NCBI RefSeq assembly: GCF_014395975.1
Contig: NZ_CP060714.1
Span: 1,364,001 to 1,428,000 of the forward strand
DNA: 64,000 nucleotides
Direction of reading: 5' to 3'
Source of the DNA: Diaphorobacter ruginosibacter
GTDB taxonomy: Bacteria > Pseudomonadota > Gammaproteobacteria > Burkholderiales > Burkholderiaceae_C
The notes beneath the pieces are model-generated. The model ran no database searches. It was not told the DNA's origin and saw nothing but the letters and a program-made list of their open reading frames with translations. The position numbers and the translations under genes were made by a program. The stretch's first letter is position 1, and every line of letters begins with the position of its first letter. This document shows, one piece after another, positions 61,281 through 64,000 of the stretch.

Positions 61281-62450
61281 TCATCGGCCCGCTGCGGCGG
61301 TGGTGAGGGACGCGAAGGTCTCGTCCAGCCGGGGCAGCTCCATGCTCTGCATGTTGGTCTGCAACTGCGAGATCGTCTCGATCGCGCGTTGCGTGTAGCG
61401 CGACTCCGGATCGAAGTACTTGATCAGCGCCGTCTTCGCCGTGGTGAGGTCCAGTCGCGCGGAGTCCAGGCGGCGCGAGAGGATGCCCAGGCGCGCGTTC
61501 ATCAGCGAGAGCTTGAGGTTCTCGCGCAGGAAATAGGCCTGCTGCGGCGCGATCAGGACGGCGTCGGGCTGGTCGATGCGGCTCACGCGGACGAGGCCGC
61601 GAGCCTCGCCGGCGACGGCCTCCCAGGCGTTGTCCAGAATGACCTTCCAGCGCGGTGCCTCGGGATCGGCCGGCGTTGCCGCCTGGTCGGCCACCGAACG
61701 CGCGCTGGCGTTGCGCTGGCGCATGGTGGAGGCGGAGATCACGGCATTGAGCAGCGGAATCTCGTCGACCTGGCGCGTGAGATCGTCCACGCGGCCGAGC
61801 AGGCCCGAGGTGTCGGTTGCGGCAGAGCGGTTGAGCTTTTCCAGATCGTGCGCGATGGCACGCTGCACCGGGGCAAGGCGCGGCTGGGCCGCGCGTTCGA
61901 TGCGCTGGTCGGCGCTCTTGAGCGCGGCGATCACCGGTTCAAGGCTGCCCGTGAGCTGCGATTGCTGGATGGCCAGGCGCAGGCCCGACTCGATGTCGAC
62001 CACCAGGTTTTCATCGCGCGAGCGTGACAGGCTCTGCATCAGCTCCTCGAGCTGGGTGCGCTGCAGCGCCACTTCGCCGACACGGGCCTCGGTGACGGAC
62101 AGCCGCGCGGATGTCTCGCGGGCCACGTCGGCAGCCTGGCGCGCCATGGTGCGCGCCTCGATGGCCTGGGTGCCGGAATCGGCAGTCTGGCGCGCGAGCT
62201 GCTCCTGGATGTTCGAGAGCTTCTGCCACAGCATGACGCTGCTGACGAGGCCCGCCACGGCCACCGCGCCGACGGCCGTCAGCAACAGGCGGGAGCCGCC
62301 TTGGGCAGCGGCATGCGCCGGAGCCGCGGAGTACGAGGGGGCCGCTGCTGCAGAAGCCGCCGATGGGGGGACGGGGGCTGCCGTCCGCGGCGACGTTGCC
62401 GGAGCGTCCGGAGTGTCTTCGTGGATTGTGTGTTGGGGCTCGAGGCTCAT
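61281..62450 (-). CDS. hemX: HemX-like membrane protein
   Basis: A 389-residue protein with an Ala/Pro-rich cytoplasmic tail, one membrane segment (about 54-75, LLLTAVGAVAVAGLVSSVML), a long coiled coil (about 76-135), and a periplasmic domain (RWKVILDNAWEAVAGEARGL). Often annotated as uroporphyrinogen-III C-methyltransferase, but no SAM-dependent methyltransferase motif is present. ATG 62450 overlaps the hemD stop (ATGA). Confidence 0.88.
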   Translation of the reverse strand: MSLEPQHTIHEDTPDAPATSPRTAAPVPPSAASAAAAPSYSAAPAHAAAQGGSRLLLTAVGAVAVAGLVSSVMLWQKLSNIQEQLARQTADSGTQAIEARTMARQAADVARETSARLSVTEARVGEVALQRTQLEELMQSLSRSRDENLVVDIESGLRLAIQQSQLTGSLEPVIAALKSADQRIERAAQPRLAPVQRAIAHDLEKLNRSAATDTSGLLGRVDDLTRQVDEIPLLNAVISASTMRQRNASARSVADQAATPADPEAPRWKVILDNAWEAVAGEARGLVRVSRIDQPDAVLIAPQQAYFLRENLKLSLMNARLGILSRRLDSARLDLTTAKTALIKYFDPESRYTQRAIETISQLQTNMQSMELPRLDETFASLTTAAAGR

Positions 62451-63253
62451 GGCATGGATTTTATCGACGCGACCACGTCCTGCAGTGTAGGGCGGCACTC
62501 ACTTACGCGTCCAAACCCGGCCGCCCGGGCGGCCTGCGCAATACGTGGGTGGGTGACGAGGGCGCGGGCCTTGTCCCAGCTCATTTGCGGCATTTGCTGC
62601 TCCAGATGGCGAATCGCCTCGGAGGAGCTGAAAAACCACAGTGACCCGTCTGAGGCCGCACGCGCAGCAAGGTCTTTGGCGTTGGAGTCCAGAGGCGCGC
62701 CTACGCGCTCGTAGGCAGCGACGAACTCCACCTTGGCTCCTGCCGCGGCGATACGGGAAGCCAGCCAGTCGCGCCCGTTGCCGCCTGCCTTGGCGGGGGA
62801 GCTCGCGCCGCGAACGATCAGCACGCGGTCGCCGGGGCGGACCTGGTGCGCCACGGCGAGCCACAGGCTTTCAGAGTCGAATTGTCCGGAATCGGCCGCG
62901 GGGCCGTCGATTCGGCCGGCGGGAACCCCGGCCTGCTCAAGCGCGCGCGCGGTGCCCGGGCCTGGCGACCAGAAGCGTGGAAGGTGGCCGCGCAGCTCGC
63001 AGGGCGGGCCGCCATCGCCCAGATCCACGTCCCGCGCAAGAAATTCGCTGGCCGCGTTGCCGCTCACGAACATCACCGCGCTGAACTGTCGCAGCCGGTG
63101 GCGTGCGTCATGCAGCGCCGCCTGCAGCTGCGGCGAGCGCACCGGGGAGATGGCCAGCAGCGGAAGCACCCGCGCATCGATCTGCTGCGCGCGAAGCTGA
63201 TCCGCCCAACGCTCGGCCTCGGACGAGGGGCGGGTGACCAGGACGCTTGGCAT
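62447..63253 (-). CDS. hemD: Uroporphyrinogen-III synthase
   Basis: Cyclises hydroxymethylbilane with D-ring inversion to uroporphyrinogen III. It has 268 residues in the two-lobed HemD fold. Recognisable parts are VLVTRPSSEAERWADQLRAQ at the start, FVSGNAASEF, GDRVLIVRGASS and WFFSSSEAIRHL. HemD sequences are poorly conserved, so the flanking hemC (6-bp gap) and hemX (overlap) add support. Confidence 0.93.
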   Translation of the reverse strand: MPSVLVTRPSSEAERWADQLRAQQIDARVLPLLAISPVRSPQLQAALHDARHRLRQFSAVMFVSGNAASEFLARDVDLGDGGPPCELRGHLPRFWSPGPGTARALEQAGVPAGRIDGPAADSGQFDSESLWLAVAHQVRPGDRVLIVRGASSPAKAGGNGRDWLASRIAAAGAKVEFVAAYERVGAPLDSNAKDLAARAASDGSLWFFSSSEAIRHLEQQMPQMSWDKARALVTHPRIAQAARAAGFGRVSECRPTLQDVVASIKSMP

Positions 63254-63259
63254 GGCCCG

Positions 63260-64000
63260 TCAGGAAGTGCTTACCTTGGCGCCCGCGGCCTTGAGTTTGT
63301 CGGCGACGGCCGCGCCAAGGGCCTCGGCCGATGCCAGGTCGGTGATGCTGGAGGATTCGATCTGCGCGCGGATCAGCGGCTGGCTGCCCTCGACGTCGCC
63401 CCAGGCCGCATCGAGGCGCAGCGTGGCGCCGGACCAGCGGCCGTGTGCGGCCAGCGGCACGGAACAGCTGCCGCCCATCGCACGGCTGACCGCGCGCTCG
63501 GCGGCCACCGTCAACCATGTCTGCTGGTGAGCGAGTGGTGCGAGTGCTTGCTTCAGATCATTCCGGCCTGAGCGGATCTCGATCCCCAGCGCACCCTGGC
63601 CGGCCGAGGGCAGCATCTCCTCGGGTTCGAAGATGTGGCGGATGCGTGATGCGAGGCCCAGGCGCTTGAGGCCCGCCGCCGCCAGCACGATGGCGGCATA
63701 TTGGCCTTCGTCGAGCTTGCGCAGCCGCGTGTCGAGATTGCCGCGCAGCGGCTCGATCCGCAGATCGGGGCGCAAGGCCTGCAGCAGCGCCTGGCGGCGC
63801 AGGCTCGACGTGCCGACGACAGAACCCTGGGGCAGCTCGGCGAGCGAGGCATATTGGGGCGAAACAAAGGCATCGCGCGGATCCTCGCGTTCCATCACGC
63901 AGGCCAGTTCAAACCCTTCGGGCAGCTCCATCGGCACGTCCTTGAGCGAATGCACGGCGAGGTCCGCCCGGCCTTCCTCCAGTGCCAGTTCCAGCTCCTT
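63260..64000 (-). CDS. hemC: Hydroxymethylbilane synthase, N-terminus outside window
   Basis: Porphobilinogen deaminase: joins four porphobilinogen units into hydroxymethylbilane. 246 C-terminal residues are visible, from KELELALEEGRADLAVHSLK to the end. The dipyrromethane cofactor cysteine lies in MGGSCSVPLAAHG. VGTSSLRRQALLQALRPDL and RGNLDTRLRKLDEG are conserved substrate/cofactor arginine regions. It is the first gene of hemC-hemD-hemX-hemY as seen here; its start is beyond 64000. Confidence 0.96.
   Translation of the reverse strand, partial: KELELALEEGRADLAVHSLKDVPMELPEGFELACVMEREDPRDAFVSPQYASLAELPQGSVVGTSSLRRQALLQALRPDLRIEPLRGNLDTRLRKLDEGQYAAIVLAAAGLKRLGLASRIRHIFEPEEMLPSAGQGALGIEIRSGRNDLKQALAPLAHQQTWLTVAAERAVSRAMGGSCSVPLAAHGRWSGATLRLDAAWGDVEGSQPLIRAQIESSSITDLASAEALGAAVADKLKAAGAKVSTS

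Noticed and set aside
61281..62450. HemX as a uroporphyrinogen-III methyltransferase
   Set aside because: The protein has one membrane segment, a coiled coil and no SAM-binding motifs; the enzyme name is a legacy label.

Overview
The window looks like a chromosomal segment of a betaproteobacterium of the order Burkholderiales, most likely family Comamonadaceae (Comamonas/Delftia/Acidovorax type). The signs are a generally high G+C content, several orphan Bug-type (TctC) solute-binding proteins, CaiB/BaiF CoA-transferases beside acyl-CoA dehydrogenases, many divergent LysR regulators, the hemC-hemD-hemX-hemY cluster, and the order purM / hda / HAD phosphatase / pcnB / folK. This is inference from gene content; no database was searched.

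Layout. 1-6 kb: housekeeping (AI-2E-family permease, purM, hda, HAD phosphatase, pcnB, folK). 6-18.5 kb: a Bug protein, a cytosolic Cys-rich copper-storage-like protein, an iron-sulfur flavoreductase, an epimerase-like protein, two envelope proteins, a LysR/NmrA divergent pair, a SotB-like exporter, and a gcdR-gcdH-gcdG glutarate locus. 18.6-25.6 kb: an amidase with a Bug protein and LysR, a DadA-like oxidase and another Bug protein. 25.7-33.2 kb: an accessory-looking block bounded by tRNA-fMet (+) and tRNA-Leu(CAA) (-). It holds small secreted proteins, an Ntn hydrolase, a long pyrimidine microsatellite, and a 5'-truncated Rhs gene with a variable C-terminal domain and a probable immunity gene. 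33.2-41.8 kb: cysM, Nudix, an extragenic repeat cluster, a TusA-like protein, a MocR regulator/EamA pair, galU and valS. 42-46.7 kb: a three-subunit GMC/cytochrome c dehydrogenase. 47-52.5 kb: an operon of CoA-transferase, an acyl-CoA dehydrogenase fused to an acryloyl-CoA reductase-type domain, and a Bug protein, with a divergent LysR. 52.6-59.9 kb: a retron. 60-64 kb: hemY, hemX, hemD, hemC.

The main discovery is the retron at 52650-59899. It has a 1026-residue ARM/HEAT-like helical protein, a winged-helix/SWIM zinc-finger protein, an ncRNA locus, and a reverse transcriptase carrying NAxxH, YADD and VTG motifs. The ncRNA has a perfect 15-bp a1/a2 inverted repeat (57549-57563 with 57767-57781) and a long msd hairpin (57642-57715). 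The gene set matches what I remember as 'type XIII' retrons. The RT here also ends in hydrophobic segments that suggest membrane anchoring. The second unusual item is the dehydrogenase-reductase fusion at 48025-50238, in which neither usual catalytic glutamate position holds Glu.

The metabolic islands follow one plan: a Bug protein for capture, a CoA-transferase or amidase for activation, a flavin dehydrogenase for oxidation, and a divergent LysR for control. Substrates are mostly unknown, except glutarate for the gcd locus.
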